Shown here: piece after piece, positions 17,500-28,288 of the stretch | Layout of the letters: each line of letters opens with the position of its first letter | How positions within the stretch are numbered: position 1 is the first letter of the stretch | Source of the DNA: Paenibacillus sp. YPG26 | Lineage (GTDB): Bacteria > Bacillota > Bacilli > Paenibacillales > Paenibacillaceae | Direction of reading: 5' to 3' | Assembly: GCF_023704175.1 (NCBI RefSeq) | Contig: NZ_CP084530.1 | Coordinates: 1,104,501-1,168,500 of the forward strand | DNA: 64,000 nucleotides | Translations under genes and position numbers: made by a program | Notes under the pieces: model-generated | Databases searched by the model: none | What the model was told of the DNA's origin: nothing | Seen by the model: the letters and a program-made list of their open reading frames with translations, nothing else

Positions 17500-18575
17500 T
17501 TAGATAGGAATAGGATTGAGCGCCTCAGGACGGGATACGGGCTCACTGTATTTCTGGTGTCGTCTCCAACGACGTCTTTACTTCCATTCATCCAGATGCG
17601 CACTTTGTCACTCGGGGTATTCTCCGGTTACGGTCAGCACAGAGACTGAAGAAGCTGCGCCGGAACCTTCTCCCCAGGCTCGAACATGTCATCCTTCAGC
17701 GAGACGGTAACCACACCGTCCTTAGCCGTCTCTACCTGCTCAAGTGTGGTATTTGAAGTTAACACCTGCTGAAGCCCATGACCCTGAACAGGGCCTTCCA
17801 TCAGTTGAGCGAGAGCAGCCTTTACCGAATCTTCTCCTGCAGGGACCAACCGGGTCACAGGTACGAAATAAGGGACTCCGCTCTGGGTGGACGAGGCAAA
17901 ATATACGGTAACCGGACTTGTCTGAGAGACATTGACACCTGGGGTAAGCTCCAGATTAATTCCAACAGTCCGATTCAGCGGCTGACTCAGCGGCAGGTGG
18001 CCCACCGGCATTTCATTCAGCTTCTGCCCGTCCACCCACAATTGAACGTTCTGAACATCAGAGCTGCCCGTTAAAGTCCAGGTTACAGCCTCCATGATCT
18101 TGCGCTCATCCTTAACATCGTAGTTATTGAAAGGCTTGGTGAACTCCACTTACGGCCAGCTTTTGCTTCTTATCCACAGATACATGGGTAACCTGTGTTC
18201 CTTTGGGAAGAACGCCCTGGAAGCCTTGAGGAATGACCGAAGCGTAGGTTCCATCCTGTACGAGGGACTCCATGAGCTGGTTCAGCTTCCCTTCCTTACT
18301 GCCTTGCGGCAGATTCAAGGATACAGGTGCGAGCAGTCCCTGCTCATTTTTCAGATAGACTGTAGCCTGATTCGTATTCACCTTGCTTGTCTTCCCGGAG
18401 GAGCTTGTCTGGTTCGCTTGATCTGCGGTCTGCAGCATTTGAGATTCTATATCCGCCGGTGGCGGGTCAATCTGAGCTGCATCCTGTGAACCGAAGATTC
18501 CACACCTGATAACAACAAAGGGATAGCGAGTAAGCCGGCTGCTGCTGTAGGTTTTACCCTTGAAAAAGATTTCAT
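17500..18575 (-). pseudogene. Inverted, frameshifted copy of gerM
   Basis: Same gene as 14741-15817 in reverse. It is broken at the lipobox (one C lost near 18507), near 18150 and near 17640, leaving separate open pieces. Confidence 0.9.
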
Positions 18576-18722
18576 AGGTCCTTTGTGCCTCCCTAACAAT
18601 TTTCTGTGGTTTGTATTACTATATATACGAGCCCTCTTTCAAAAAATAACTATTATTCGAGGAAGTGGACACACTGCACATATCAAGACCAGCATGAATA
18701 TGTTAGGAGTGAGGTGAAGGTC

Positions 18723-19276
18723 ATGGACAAAGCGAAAATTCCATACAGCTTGAACAGCAAAAAGGTAGCCGATGCGACCAAAGAATGGCTTCATAAGCGC
18801 GGAGTCAAAATTCCGGAGATTGCCGAGCTTGTTATGCTGCTTCAGCAGAAGTACTATCCTGATCTGACAATGGAGGAGTGCATCCACAATGTGGAGCAGG
18901 TGCTTACCAAGAGAGAGGTTCAGAATGCCGTATTAACCGGAATCCAGCTGGATATTCTCGCTGAGCAGGAGCTTCTTATCCCTGAGCTGCAGGAGATGAT
19001 CTCGAATGATGAAGGGCTGTATGGGGTCGATGAGATTCTTGCCTTCTCGATCGTCAATGTATATGGAAGTATTGGATTCACGAACTATGGTTACGTAGAT
19101 AAGCTGAAGCCGGGTATACTCGAACGATTGAATGATAAAAGCCTGGGTCCGGTTCATACCTTCCTCGACGATATTGTGGGTGCGATAGCCGCATCGGCAA
19201 GCAGCCGGATTGCCCACGCAAGCAGGCTGAGCGCGAGCTTGAGAAGGGCGAAGAATCTGTCAATGAGGCAAAATAA
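18723..19276 (+). pseudogene. Inverted copy of the pgpA-like gene, frameshifted at 3' end
   Basis: Identical to the left copy until a single lost C near 19216 shifts the last ~20 codons. The shifted frame then reads through the terminator into the antisense of the NAGPA copy. Confidence 0.9.
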
Positions 19277-19327
19277 AACAAACCCTCTTCCGGCAACCGG
19301 GAGAGGGTTTCTGATTACTGCAAAGAT

Positions 19328-20436
19328 TTATTTCACATTGCTGCCGAATACCAGCACATTGCTAAGCGGGCGCCCTGCCTGCGTGAGGACTTTGCCATTG
19401 GCATACAAGGCTGATTGAAGCTCCGCCATCCAGATTCATCGCCTGCTTCGCACCAAGCGCCTTCATGATACCTGCCCACTGCTGCATGGTTGCCCCGGAT
19501 ACCGTAGCTAACAGAATCGAGCCGTCGGGCATAATGGCAATCCCGCTGCGGGCTGCAGAGCTCGACAGAATCTTCGGGTCATTGAACCCTTCTGCCTTGG
19601 CGTTCAGCTTCACCTTGCCATCCTGCACGAGCCGCGGACCTGCCCCTACCGCTGTGACCACATTCTCCCAAGGGATCGCTTTTCCCTTATCGTCTTTGTA
19701 GACCAGCTTCTCCTGAACTTTGTATCCAACAACGAAGCGGTCCGAGCTCTTCTTCTCATTCCCGGTAAAAACAAGCACATAACCGTCTTTGGGAATCAGA
19801 CTATTCGCATTGACTGCTTTCTTCGTCACTACACCATTTACAATGGTTACGGCTAGTACCGCCGCTGAATCCGACCCGGCTCCCGCGATCGGGCGTATAC
19901 TTGATAATGGTGCTGGCCCCATTGGCGGGAGTGCGGTTCAGAAATACCGCATACCAGCCCATGGAGCTGCCCTTGTCACTCGTAACCGTACCTGTTAGCG
20001 AGTTGCGCAGGGGAGCCATCACGGCAGTCCCATCCTTCAAGAAGCCAATCGTTGTCCCATATCCTCCGAAATGGGCTAACCGCCCTTCAATAATGAAGGT
20101 ACCATAGGGATCTGTAGGACCCCCGTAGGCGTTGAAGAATGCTCCGTTGATCGCAGCCTGGGCATGATAATTCTTCACAATGGAGGTGAATGCCTCCACT
20201 TGTCCCACTTGACGCTTCGCAAGTCCGAGCGTAACCGGGGTACCTTTAGGAATGGAGACCATTTGAACCGTGAAGGTCTTGCTTCCAACTTTCACCTTGC
20301 TTGAAGAGGCCTTGATGCCTGGCTTCGCTTCAGCGGTGAGTGGATTCAGCGTTCCAGAAGTCAGCAGCAGCACCGCTGCAATGGCCAGCATTATTCTTTT
20401 TAACAGATAAGTCCAGTTCTTGTTATCCTTCTTCAT
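19328..20436 (-). pseudogene. Inverted, frameshifted copy of the NAGPA-domain gene
   Basis: Reverse copy of 12879-13985, broken near 19855 (CTAGTACC inserted base) and again near 19410, so it splits into two overlapping open frames. Confidence 0.9.
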
Positions 20437-21324
20437 CTATACTACGGCAACTCCCATCCATGCGCATATACTTTTCATTTCAAGCTCCTCAAATTTGGAA
20501 GCAATCTGAGCATGATTCAGCTCAAGCCGGCATTCGTCAATCTGACACGCCAACTCGACATCACACTTGATAGTCGCGAGCTGACGGGACAGGTGAAGCA
20601 TGTCCAGATCTGTTTCGATTTTGGTCCGGACGCCTTTGGAGAGCTCCTCCAGATTGGCAAGAATCCCTTCGACATCATGGTACTCCTGAACGAGCTTCAC
20701 CGCTGTCTTCTCGCCAATTCCGCGTACTCCCGGATAGTTATCGCTCGGGTCGCCCATAAGCGCCTTCACATCAATAATCTGGCGCGGGAGCAGCTGCTTC
20801 TCTTCCATCAGGCTGTCCGGGGTATAGACCATGTAGTTCCCATGGCCTTTCTTCATAATGATGACGCTAGTGCAATCATTGACCAGCTGCAGCATATCGT
20901 GGTCTCCGGTCAGTACGAGGACATTCATGTCCTGGCAGTAAATAGAAGCCAGGGTACCGATGCAATCATCGGCCTCGTAACCTGGCGCGCTAATGTTAGG
21001 GATACCCAGACTGTCCATGACTTCAAGAATCACCGCGAACTGGGGAATCAGATCATCGGGTGCTTCCGAGCGGTTCCCTTTGTAGGCTGCGAATTGCTCG
21101 GTGCGGAACGTCTTGCTTCCCAGATCCCAGCAGCAGGCTACATGGGAAGGGGAGAATTTCTCAACCGCATCCCAGAAATAGCGCATAAAGCCATATATCG
21201 CATTCGTAGGGAGACCCGCCTTGGTTCGCCGGATGTAGCCGCTGGCCGCAGAAGCGTAAAAGGCCCGGAACATCAGCGCCATTCCATCTACCAGCAATAA
21301 AGTCTCTTTATTTGTAGTCGTCAA
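20437..21324 (-). CDS. Inverted copy of 5'-3' exonuclease, intact (probable artefact)
   Basis: Encodes exactly the same protein as 11991-12878, from the same TTG start. It is one of only two genes in the right arm without an indel. Being an identical copy inside an otherwise error-ridden inverted arm, it should not be taken as a second gene. Confidence 0.8.
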   Translation of the reverse strand: MTTTNKETLLLVDGMALMFRAFYASAASGYIRRTKAGLPTNAIYGFMRYFWDAVEKFSPSHVACCWDLGSKTFRTEQFAAYKGNRSEAPDDLIPQFAVILEVMDSLGIPNISAPGYEADDCIGTLASIYCQDMNVLVLTGDHDMLQLVNDCTSVIIMKKGHGNYMVYTPDSLMEEKQLLPRQIIDVKALMGDPSDNYPGVRGIGEKTAVKLVQEYHDVEGILANLEELSKGVRTKIETDLDMLHLSRQLATIKCDVELACQIDECRLELNHAQIASKFEELEMKSICAWMGVAVV

Positions 21325-21413
21325 CGTTCTCTCTCCTTCGTTCATTCCTGGAGCACATCCGCATCCAGTTGTATATACTCTAGTATATCATAAGAGCAGC
21401 ACGCCTTCGATTA

Positions 21414-21780
21414 CTAATGATTTCCCCATGCTTGCTCGAACATCTCTTCCTTGAAGCCTACAGTTACTGTCTTCCCGTCAGTTACAATGGGTCTCTTGAT
21501 AAGCCGGCCATTAGAAGCAAGCAGCTCGATCTGCTCCTCGCGGGACATCCCTGCAAGCTTGTCCTTCAATCCCATCTCTTTATAGACCTCACCACTTGTA
21601 TTAAAAAACTTTTTGAGCTCAATTCCGCTAAGATTAATCAAATTCTCAAGCTCGGTCTTACTAGGCGGGGCCTCAAACACAGGTTTTTAACTCAAGCTGA
21701 TGTCCCTTGGCTTGTAGGGATTTGACCGCATTGCGGCAGGTTCCGCATTTCGAATATTGGTATACGATTAGTTCACTCAT
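21414..21780 (-). pseudogene. Inverted, frameshifted copy of the ArsC/Spx-family gene
   Basis: Reverse copy of 11536-11901, broken by one extra T in a T-run near 21686, which removes the CxxC-bearing N-terminus from the frame. Confidence 0.9.
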
Positions 21781-21793
21781 CGTGAGCCTCCAG

Positions 21794-22757
21794 TTAGTGA
21801 TAGTCGGTTAGCAAGTATTCTCTTAGTCTATTCATATCTTCAGGAAAAGGAGCTTCAAAGCGCAGCTCCTCCCCCGTGAGTGGATGACGAAGCCCCAGTT
21901 CTGCCGCATGGAGCGCCTGACGGCTAATCAGGAGATTCAGCTCGTCTACACGCTCCTTCTGATCTATAGGCCTGTCAGATCCGACGGGATGAGTATACAT
22001 CTTGTCCCCAATGAGCGGACAGCCCACAGAGGTCATATGGACACGAATCTGATGAGTTCTCCCTGTTCCCAGTCGGATGTCCACTAAGGATGCACCCCCA
22101 AATCTCTCTACGATTCTGTAGAAGGTCAAAAGCGGGATATCCATCAGGTGTTACAATACGGCGATGAGGTTCGTCCGGGTCCCGGTCAATTGGCCCGTCT
22201 ATAGTTCCTTCTTCTGAAGAAGGGGCTCCGTGAACTAGCGCCTTGTACCGTTTGTTGACCTGTCCTGCAATCAGCTGTTCAGATATATGCTGGTGAACAT
22301 AGGCGTTCTTGGCAATGGCAAGCACACCGCTCGTCTCCTGATCAAGCCTATGTATAGGGCGAAACCGGAACCTCTCCCCGCGTTCCTTCCAATAATGAAC
22401 CACCCCGTTCGCGAGTGTCCCCGTATAATGACCATGGGTCGGGTGTACGATAATTCCAGGTTCTTTATTTACGACCAGCAGGGCATCATCCTCATACAAG
22501 ATTTCAAATGGAATGGGCTGCGGCAATATATCCTCCGACTCTTCCTGCTCCAGCCGGATAGCGACCTGATCTCCCTGCTTCACCTTGACACTGATGTAGA
22601 CCCTCTCTCCATTGAGCATAATGCCTTGTTCTGTCAGCTTGATCTTGGATAGAAGCTTGCGGGAGATACCCACCCTCCGCTGGAGGACCGTCTTCAGCAG
22701 CATACCGCTGTCTTCCTCTTGTACCTTGTATTCAATCGGATCATAATAGGCTGTCAT
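21794..22757 (-). pseudogene. Inverted, frameshifted copy of the RluA-family gene
   Basis: Reverse copy of 10560-11522, broken by one extra A near 22129. The N-terminal 2/3, including HRLDQETSG, stays open, and the C-terminal third lies in another frame. Confidence 0.9.
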
Positions 22758-23319
22758 CGGTTACGGAACACCTTTGCACTGCGCTCATATTCTATATCGG
22801 CCAGCTTCGCTCTCGCATTAGCAGTTCTGGCAACAGCAAAGAAGAAATCGGACAGACGGTTCAGGTATCTAAGTACATCCGGATTAATATCCAGCTTCGC
22901 TCCAAGCGAGACTGTCCGGCGCTCGGCACGGCGGCAGACCGTCCGGCAAATATGCAATGTAGAGGCTAGCGCTGTGCTCCAGGCAGGATGAACTTCTCCA
23001 GCTTCGGATTCTCCTGTTCATAGGTGTCTATCCACTGTTCTAATTGCTCCACCATAGACGCGCTTACCTTATAACGGGACTCATTTAACTTCACAAAGGC
23101 CAGATCCGATCCGCAGTCGAACAGCTCATGCTGAATTTGAAGCAGATGCAGAGACAAGTCCGCAAATTTCTCAGGGTCCGCCTGGCTAATCGCTTGCCCT
23201 ACGAAAGAATTCAACTCATCGATGGTTCCATATGCTTCAATACGCTCGTCATCCTTCATCACTCTGGCACCAATGACGGACGTCTTGCCTTCATCTCCTG
23301 TACGTGTATAAATAGACAT
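22754..23319 (-). pseudogene. Inverted, frameshifted copy of the PduO-type gene
   Basis: Reverse copy of 9997-10563 with one C lost near 22977, which truncates the frame after ILPG. Confidence 0.9.
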
Positions 23320-23404
23320 AATCCTTATGCCTCCTCTATAATATTTGGCCATACTCCCAAAAAAGGAGACCCCCTTGGAGGATCTCCTTTAACTAAACTC
23401 TATG

Positions 23405-23671
23405 TTAGTATTTCTTGTTATTCTTCATAAATTCGTTAATCTTAAGATCCAGCAGACTGCTAATCTCGACTACGATATCGGAGGTGAATGATTGTTCTTG
23501 TAGGAAGAGTCTCTCCATTCGGTTACGAAGAATCAGAATTTCATCTTCCAAGGATTTGGAAATGGATGTTGAAGCAAGAGGATTCTCTTTCGATGTCCAC
23601 TGTTCTGATTTGTGTTCTTCGGCAACGCAGTAACCCGTTTGATTAGACAGGCTGTAATCTCCGCTTCTCAT
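23405..23671 (-). CDS. Inverted copy of Spo0E-like gene, intact (probable artefact)
   Basis: Encodes the same 88 residues as 9645-9911 and keeps the AAGGAGG site. It escaped indels, but it lies in the duplicated arm and is unlikely to be a second locus. Confidence 0.8.
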   Translation of the reverse strand: MRSGDYSLSNQTGYCVAEEHKSEQWTSKENPLASTSISKSLEDEILILRNRMERLFLQEQSFTSDIVVEISSLLDLKINEFMKNNKKY

Positions 23672-23810
23672 TCGCAATCCCTCCTTGAATACTAGAAATC
23701 TCTTAAGCTTCCTCTTAACATAATGAGGATGAAACTTAAACAGTTCTCCCAAAAAGAAATTATACCACTTTAATCAACCAGTAATCAATTAAAAATGAAA
23801 TTCTGTTAAA

Positions 23811-25023
23811 TCAGCCCTGCTTCAGCTTATTGACGAAATCACCCATCCGGCTGATTGCTTCCGTTAGATTGGCAACAGAGGTTGCATAAGAGCATCTAAG
23901 GAACCCTTCCCCCACCGAGGCCGAAGACATTCCCTGGAACTGCGGCTACCTTGGCTTCAACCAGCAGTCTCTGCGCGAATTCATCCGATGACAGACCTGT
24001 GGACTCTACACTTGGAAAGGCATAAAAGGCGCCTTGAGGCTCATGACAGTCGAGCCCAATGTCGCGCAGTCCTTTAACGACGAGCCTACGCCGCTGATTG
24101 TAAGAATCAACCATCCGATCCTTTTCCTCAATTCCATTCGTAAGGGCTTCAAGCGCAGCCACCTGTCCCATAATCGGAGCACACATGACAGTATATTGAT
24201 GGATCTTGAGCATAGCATAGATCAAATCGGGATGACCGCATACATAACCCATCCGCCAGCCGGTCATGGCAAAAGCTTTTGGAGAATCCGCTAACAGTAT
24301 AGCCGGTCATTCATCCCAGGAATAGAGGGCGAAGCTTACATGCTTCTGATCGTAGGTAAGTTCGCATAGATCTCATCGGAAATAACGATAAGATCATGCT
24401 CCTCCGCAACCTTGGCGATCGGCAGCAATCTTCATAAGTCATAATGGCGCCCGTCGGATTGCTGGATAGTCAATACCAGCACCTTAGTATTTAGGTGTTA
24501 TCTGGCTAAGAGATTCTCCGCGGTTAACTTGAAGTTATCTTTGGCGTAGGTCCGATCTCTCCCTGGAACCCCTCCTGCAATTGAGGTGAGCGGAGAATAG
24601 GGAAGATAACATGGAGCCGGAACCAGCACTTCATCGCCGGGCGATATCAATGCCCGGAGAGCCAAGTCGATGGCTTCACTTCCCCCGACGGTTACCAGTA
24701 TTTGATTCGATGGGCTCATAAGCCACTTGAAAGCTATCGTATAAGTACTGCCCAATCGCCTCACGGAGTTCTGGCGTTCCAGAGTCGATGTATAGCTGGT
24801 ATAACCCCTCTCCAGGGAATGTACGGTGGCTTCCCGGACATGCCACGGGGTGATAAAGTCCGGTTTCCCCCACACCCAGCGTAATAATGTCTTTGTTGCC
24901 GCTTGCTAAATCGAAAAATCTCCGAATACCCGATGGCTGGATCTCCCGCACCAGCTGGTGCCAAGTACGAGTTCATCGATTTGCCAGCTTCCTGCTCTGA
25001 TCTCAGACCTGGATTTACATCAT
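23811..25023 (-). pseudogene. Inverted, heavily frameshifted copy of the aminotransferase
   Basis: Reverse copy of 8289-9503 with many indels and some mismatches, concentrated at 24280-24500, 24720-24790 and 24840-24960. No piece longer than about 125 codons stays in frame. Confidence 0.9.
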
Positions 25024-25036
25024 GACATGACTTCCT

Positions 25037-25541
25037 TTACGGAGAAATCACAGACGGTGATCTTTCTTCATGATCCTCGAAGATGATGCCGTCCTGCTTG
25101 TTATTTTTTTGAGAATAAAGTGAGTTTGGTGGAAAGAACGGGACTCCAGCGGAGACAGCTTATCTGATACGAAGCTTGCTACTTCTTTCAGATTGCGGCC
25201 TTCCACTTCTACCAGCAAATCATATGCACCTGACATTAAATAGACGGACTTAACTTGTGAGAACAAATAAATACGCTCCGCAATCGCGTCAAATCCACGC
25301 CCGCGCTCAGGAGTAATCTGGACTTCAATCAGTGCGGTCACTTTCTCGTCATCAAGCTTGCCGGAATTCACCACTGTCGCATATCTTCACAATAATGTGA
25401 TCTTCCGCAAGCTCGCGTATGGCTGTCTTGACTTCTTCCAAAGAGATGCCAAGAAGAGTGGCCAGCAGTTCAGGACTCCGCCTTGCATCCTCACGGAGCA
25501 GATCCAGGACTTTAAGTTTCAGTTCACTTATCGCTTTCCAT
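25037..25541 (-). pseudogene. Inverted, frameshifted copy of the Lrp-type gene
   Basis: Reverse copy of 7775-8275, with indels near 25065, 25105, 25385 and at the start codon (extra C near 25539). Confidence 0.9.
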
Positions 25542-25728
25542 ACTATACCTCCTGTGCCTGTTCCCCACCTTGATCCAAGGCTTTTTTTGCTTGGGAAATC
25601 AGAAGTTCGTTGTATCTATCTTACATGATTTTTGGGTCATCTGCAAACAAAAACCGTCCTTGCCGTGTCAGGTTACACGGCAAGGACGGAATCTGCAAAA
25701 TAAGCTGTCCCAAGCGTCATGACAAGGT

Positions 25729-26080
25729 TCAGCTCAAGTGAGTAGATGCGCCTTGGGAAGTATTACCTTCTTGTGTGGACGTCATCTGAGCAAATTGCTG
25801 GCTCTTCGCTTGAGCCTCTGACGCATGCTGGTACAGCTTTGTCAACTTCCTGGCGCGGGGCTTTGGCAGGCGACTGATAGGAACCGTTTCTGCTGCATCA
25901 GCTGATACAGTTCCCCCTGGAGGCGAAGTGTGCCGTCCGTAAGCTGGTTGAACATCTGACGTACCGAGGGGCACGAGGATTCCGTTGTTGCAGTGGTTGT
26001 ATTCCCGGGCGGTTCTTCTAAGATCAGCTAGAATCGTATTAAGAATATCCTGTTCGGCCAAATTAACCTGGTTGGTTCAC
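25729..26080 (-). pseudogene. Inverted, frameshifted copy of the CotF-family gene
   Basis: Reverse copy of 7242-7589. Extra and missing bases near 25842, 25870 and 26000, and one at the GTG start (GG for G near 26074). Confidence 0.9.
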
Positions 26081-26095
26081 AGATGCATCCCCCTC

Positions 26096-26331
26096 TGTAT
26101 TGTACTTGCGATGGTGCAATGGATTGATGATCCTTGAGCGCGTCGGTAAGAAGCTGTAAGTGCTGCTGGTGGGCGTGAATATATTTGGACAGCGCCTGCT
26201 TTGTATATTGGAATTTTGGGACACGGCCGCAGCGGCAGCACTTGCTTAATTAGCAGGTCCTCGTTCATAATCGAATCAGCAATGTAATTGAGCTCTTTGG
26301 TAGTTAGCGGCTGAAGCGGGCTTTGGTTCAT
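26096..26331 (-). pseudogene. Inverted, frameshifted copy of the small CotF-like gene
   Basis: Reverse copy of 6991-7224, shifted near 26205-26240 and missing one T at the stop codon. Confidence 0.9.
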
Positions 26332-26453
26332 AGATCTGACCTCCTCGGTAGTTGTGCACCCCCATATTATGGCCTCTTCATTTCTTTATAATGCACACAA
26401 AAGCCTGCCCAGAATAATCTGGGCAGGCCTGTGGATATAAACGGTATTGTACT

Positions 26454-26574
26454 TTACTTCTTGCTGTTCGTTATATTCCGAATGAACTGATGCTTGTCCG
26501 CCTCAGACAGAACGCGGCTAACCGAGAAGCAGGAAGAGCACACATACACGTTCAGTGTATATGGGGCTTTTAGA
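26454..26574 (-). pseudogene. 3' fragment of the zinc-ribbon gene, inverted
   Basis: Matches 6748-6868 in reverse and stops abruptly at 26574. The next base belongs to the rph-rdgB region, which marks the outer boundary of the right arm. Confidence 0.9.
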
Positions 26575-26606
26575 TTGGATCCGGTCAGGCAGGGCAGAAT
26601 GTATGA
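26573..26606 (+). pseudogene. rph: Probable displaced 3' end of rph
   Basis: GATTG at 26573-26577 repeats GATTG at 16664-16668. Joined there, the rph frame continues GSGQAGQNV and stops at TGA 26604-26606, overlapping the rdgB ATG by four bases. Joining 16670 directly to 26575 also gives a short open tail, ending at 26616. Either way, the missing end of rph lies here. Confidence 0.65.
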
Positions 26607-27232
26607 ACCCATTTAAGGACACGGTAATTGTTGTCGCCACGAAGAATCAGGGCAAGGTGAAGGAATTCGCGCACGCGCTTGCCGAACTGGGCAGCACGGT
26701 GAAGAGCATGTATGATTATCCGGAGCTGCCTGAGGTTGTGGAGGATGGGGATACCTTTGCTGCCAATGCCCGCAAGAAAGCGAAGACGGTGGGCGATGCC
26801 TTGGGCAAGCCTGTCCTCGCCGATGATTCCGGTCTTTGTGTAGACAAGCTCGGCGGAGCCCCCGGAGTGTATTCAGCCCGTTATTCAGGCGAGCAGGCCA
26901 CGGATGCCGAGAATATTGCCAAGCTGCTGGATGAACTTGAGAAGCTGTCCGAAGGGGAGGATACGGAGCAGCCTCTACTTAGTCCTGCCCGTTTCGTATG
27001 TCATTTGGCGCTATATGATCCGGGAACCGGGGAGTTTGTAGAGGCTGAGGGCACCGTGGAAGGACTCATATCTGCGGAGCCAGCGGGAAGCGGGGGATTT
27101 GGTTATGATCCTGTATTCTATGTTCCTGCCTATCAGAAATCTATGGCCGAGCTAACGCTCCAGGAGAAGCAGGCCATAAGCCATCGCGGGACAGCCCTGC
27201 GCATGCTGAAGGATAAGCTTGGTGTGAAATAG
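26603..27232 (+). CDS. rdgB: XTP/dITP diphosphatase (RdgB/HAM1)
   Basis: 209 residues. It hydrolyses non-canonical purine nucleoside triphosphates (dITP, XTP) to monophosphates, cleaning the nucleotide pool. Family blocks are visible: VVATKNQGKVKEF at the start, LADDSGLCVDKLGGAPGVYSARY and GSGGFGYDPVFYVP, with SHRGTAL near the end. The start is the ATG expected to overlap the rph stop. In B. subtilis the order gerM-rph-ysnA(rdgB) is the same, which shows that the intervening inverted arm is out of place. Confidence 0.95.
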   Translation: MNPFKDTVIVVATKNQGKVKEFAHALAELGSTVKSMYDYPELPEVVEDGDTFAANARKKAKTVGDALGKPVLADDSGLCVDKLGGAPGVYSARYSGEQATDAENIAKLLDELEKLSEGEDTEQPLLSPARFVCHLALYDPGTGEFVEAEGTVEGLISAEPAGSGGFGYDPVFYVPAYQKSMAELTLQEKQAISHRGTALRMLKDKLGVK

Positions 27233-27277
27233 TACTGTTTAGCGGGAATACTTGAGGTCAAGTGATAGTACAATCTA

Positions 27278-27310
27278 AAGGACGGCTGCCTGACAAGGCT
27301 GCCGTCCTTA
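27278..27310 (+). terminator. Intrinsic terminator after rdgB
   Basis: AAGGACGGC..GCC pairs with GGC..GCCGTCCTT with one internal mismatch, around a 6-nt loop. Confidence 0.65.
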
Positions 27311-27389
27311 GGTTGTATGCCCAGAAAACTAGACATCTTTATCATTGACAGGGTGGAGGCCCTAGACGGGGCATTTAAGGTGGAAGTCG

Positions 27390-28157
27390 TCAGTTTTTGA
27401 CCGCGACAACAGTCAGCCTTTTGTAATCAGCATAGATTGAACCTTCGTGCAGCAGCTTTGGAAGCAGTCTTTCTGTAATCGTGGCGTAGAGGACGGCTTT
27501 CTCTTCATCTGAGAACCTGTTCATAAAGTCGCCTCCGAAATTAGCCAGCCAGCCGCTTAAGCCTTGCTTGTTGTCACTCAGCTTCGTGGGCCGGTCATAG
27601 TGGCGGGCATATTCCACTTTGAATCCATGCTGCTCAAGAAGTGAGGCGTATTCTCCAATACTTGGGAAGTACCATGGATTCATTGGAGAAGCATCCAGAC
27701 CATAATCCTCTTCCATAACCTCGTAGATGGCCTGGACGATACTCTCCACGTTGCCCTTGCCGCCGAACTCAGCCACAAATCTTCCTCCAGGCTTCAACAC
27801 TTGATAGATAGAACGGACGACACCTTGGGCGTCCTTCATCCAGTGAAGCGCCGCATTGGAGAATACCGCATCATAGCGCTCCTCTGCGGTGAAGCTCTCT
27901 CCGTTGCTTATTCTAAAATCAAGCTCAGGATATTTCTTCTGAGCCGCCTCGATCATGCTCGCTGAATAATCAATTCCTGTTACCTTCGCGCCGGATTTGG
28001 CGATCTGGAAGGACAGATCCCCGGTTCCACAGCCCAAGTCAAGAATCCGCTCGTTCTGCTCAGGTTTCAGCAAGTCAATCAGATTTTTACCGTATTCCGA
28101 TACAAAGGCAAGCTTGTTATCATAAGATTCCGGGTTCCAAATATTTGTTGAACTCAT
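27390..28157 (-). CDS. Class I SAM-dependent methyltransferase
   Basis: 255 residues. SAM-binding motif I ILDLGCGTGDLS at about 38-49, motif II around VTGIDYSASMI and motif III near LKPGGRFVAEFGG. The sequence resembles trans-aconitate or small-molecule methyltransferases; the substrate is unknown. ATG behind AAGGAG. It lies downstream of the asparagine synthetase on the same strand, with a 130-bp gap, so cotranscription is possible. Confidence 0.88.
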   Translation of the reverse strand: MSSTNIWNPESYDNKLAFVSEYGKNLIDLLKPEQNERILDLGCGTGDLSFQIAKSGAKVTGIDYSASMIEAAQKKYPELDFRISNGESFTAEERYDAVFSNAALHWMKDAQGVVRSIYQVLKPGGRFVAEFGGKGNVESIVQAIYEVMEEDYGLDASPMNPWYFPSIGEYASLLEQHGFKVEYARHYDRPTKLSDNKQGLSGWLANFGGDFMNRFSDEEKAVLYATITERLLPKLLHEGSIYADYKRLTVVAVKN

Positions 28158-28288
28158 CTTCAGCAGCTCCTTCGAATTAAGTTAAGTTCATTGTTGCATG
28201 AAGCTGCTTATAAATGAAATATATAGTTCATATAACAGTAATAGGTTGTTCCTATTAACCAGGGTTAGAGTATACACGGAAACGCTGC

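Larger units (their letters stand above)
16671..26574 (-). repeat. Right arm of the 9.9-kb inverted repeat (probable artefact)
   Basis: Reverse complement of 6748-16643. It differs from the left arm mainly by single-base gains and losses, largely in homopolymers. Examples are TTTTT for TTTT in the ArsC/Spx gene, AAAA for AAA in rluA, and CC for CCC at the gerM lipobox. Such indels break nearly every reading frame, with the worst stretch at about 24.28-24.5 kb. It is most simply read as lower-quality sequence of the complementary strand joined by a fold-back read or misassembly. Confidence 0.95.

Noticed and set aside
16671..26574. A natural recent inverted gene duplication
   Set aside because: The differences are mainly homopolymer indels scattered through all genes and the spacer is 27 nt, which fits sequencing or assembly error better than evolution. 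It is kept as an alternative until reads are checked.
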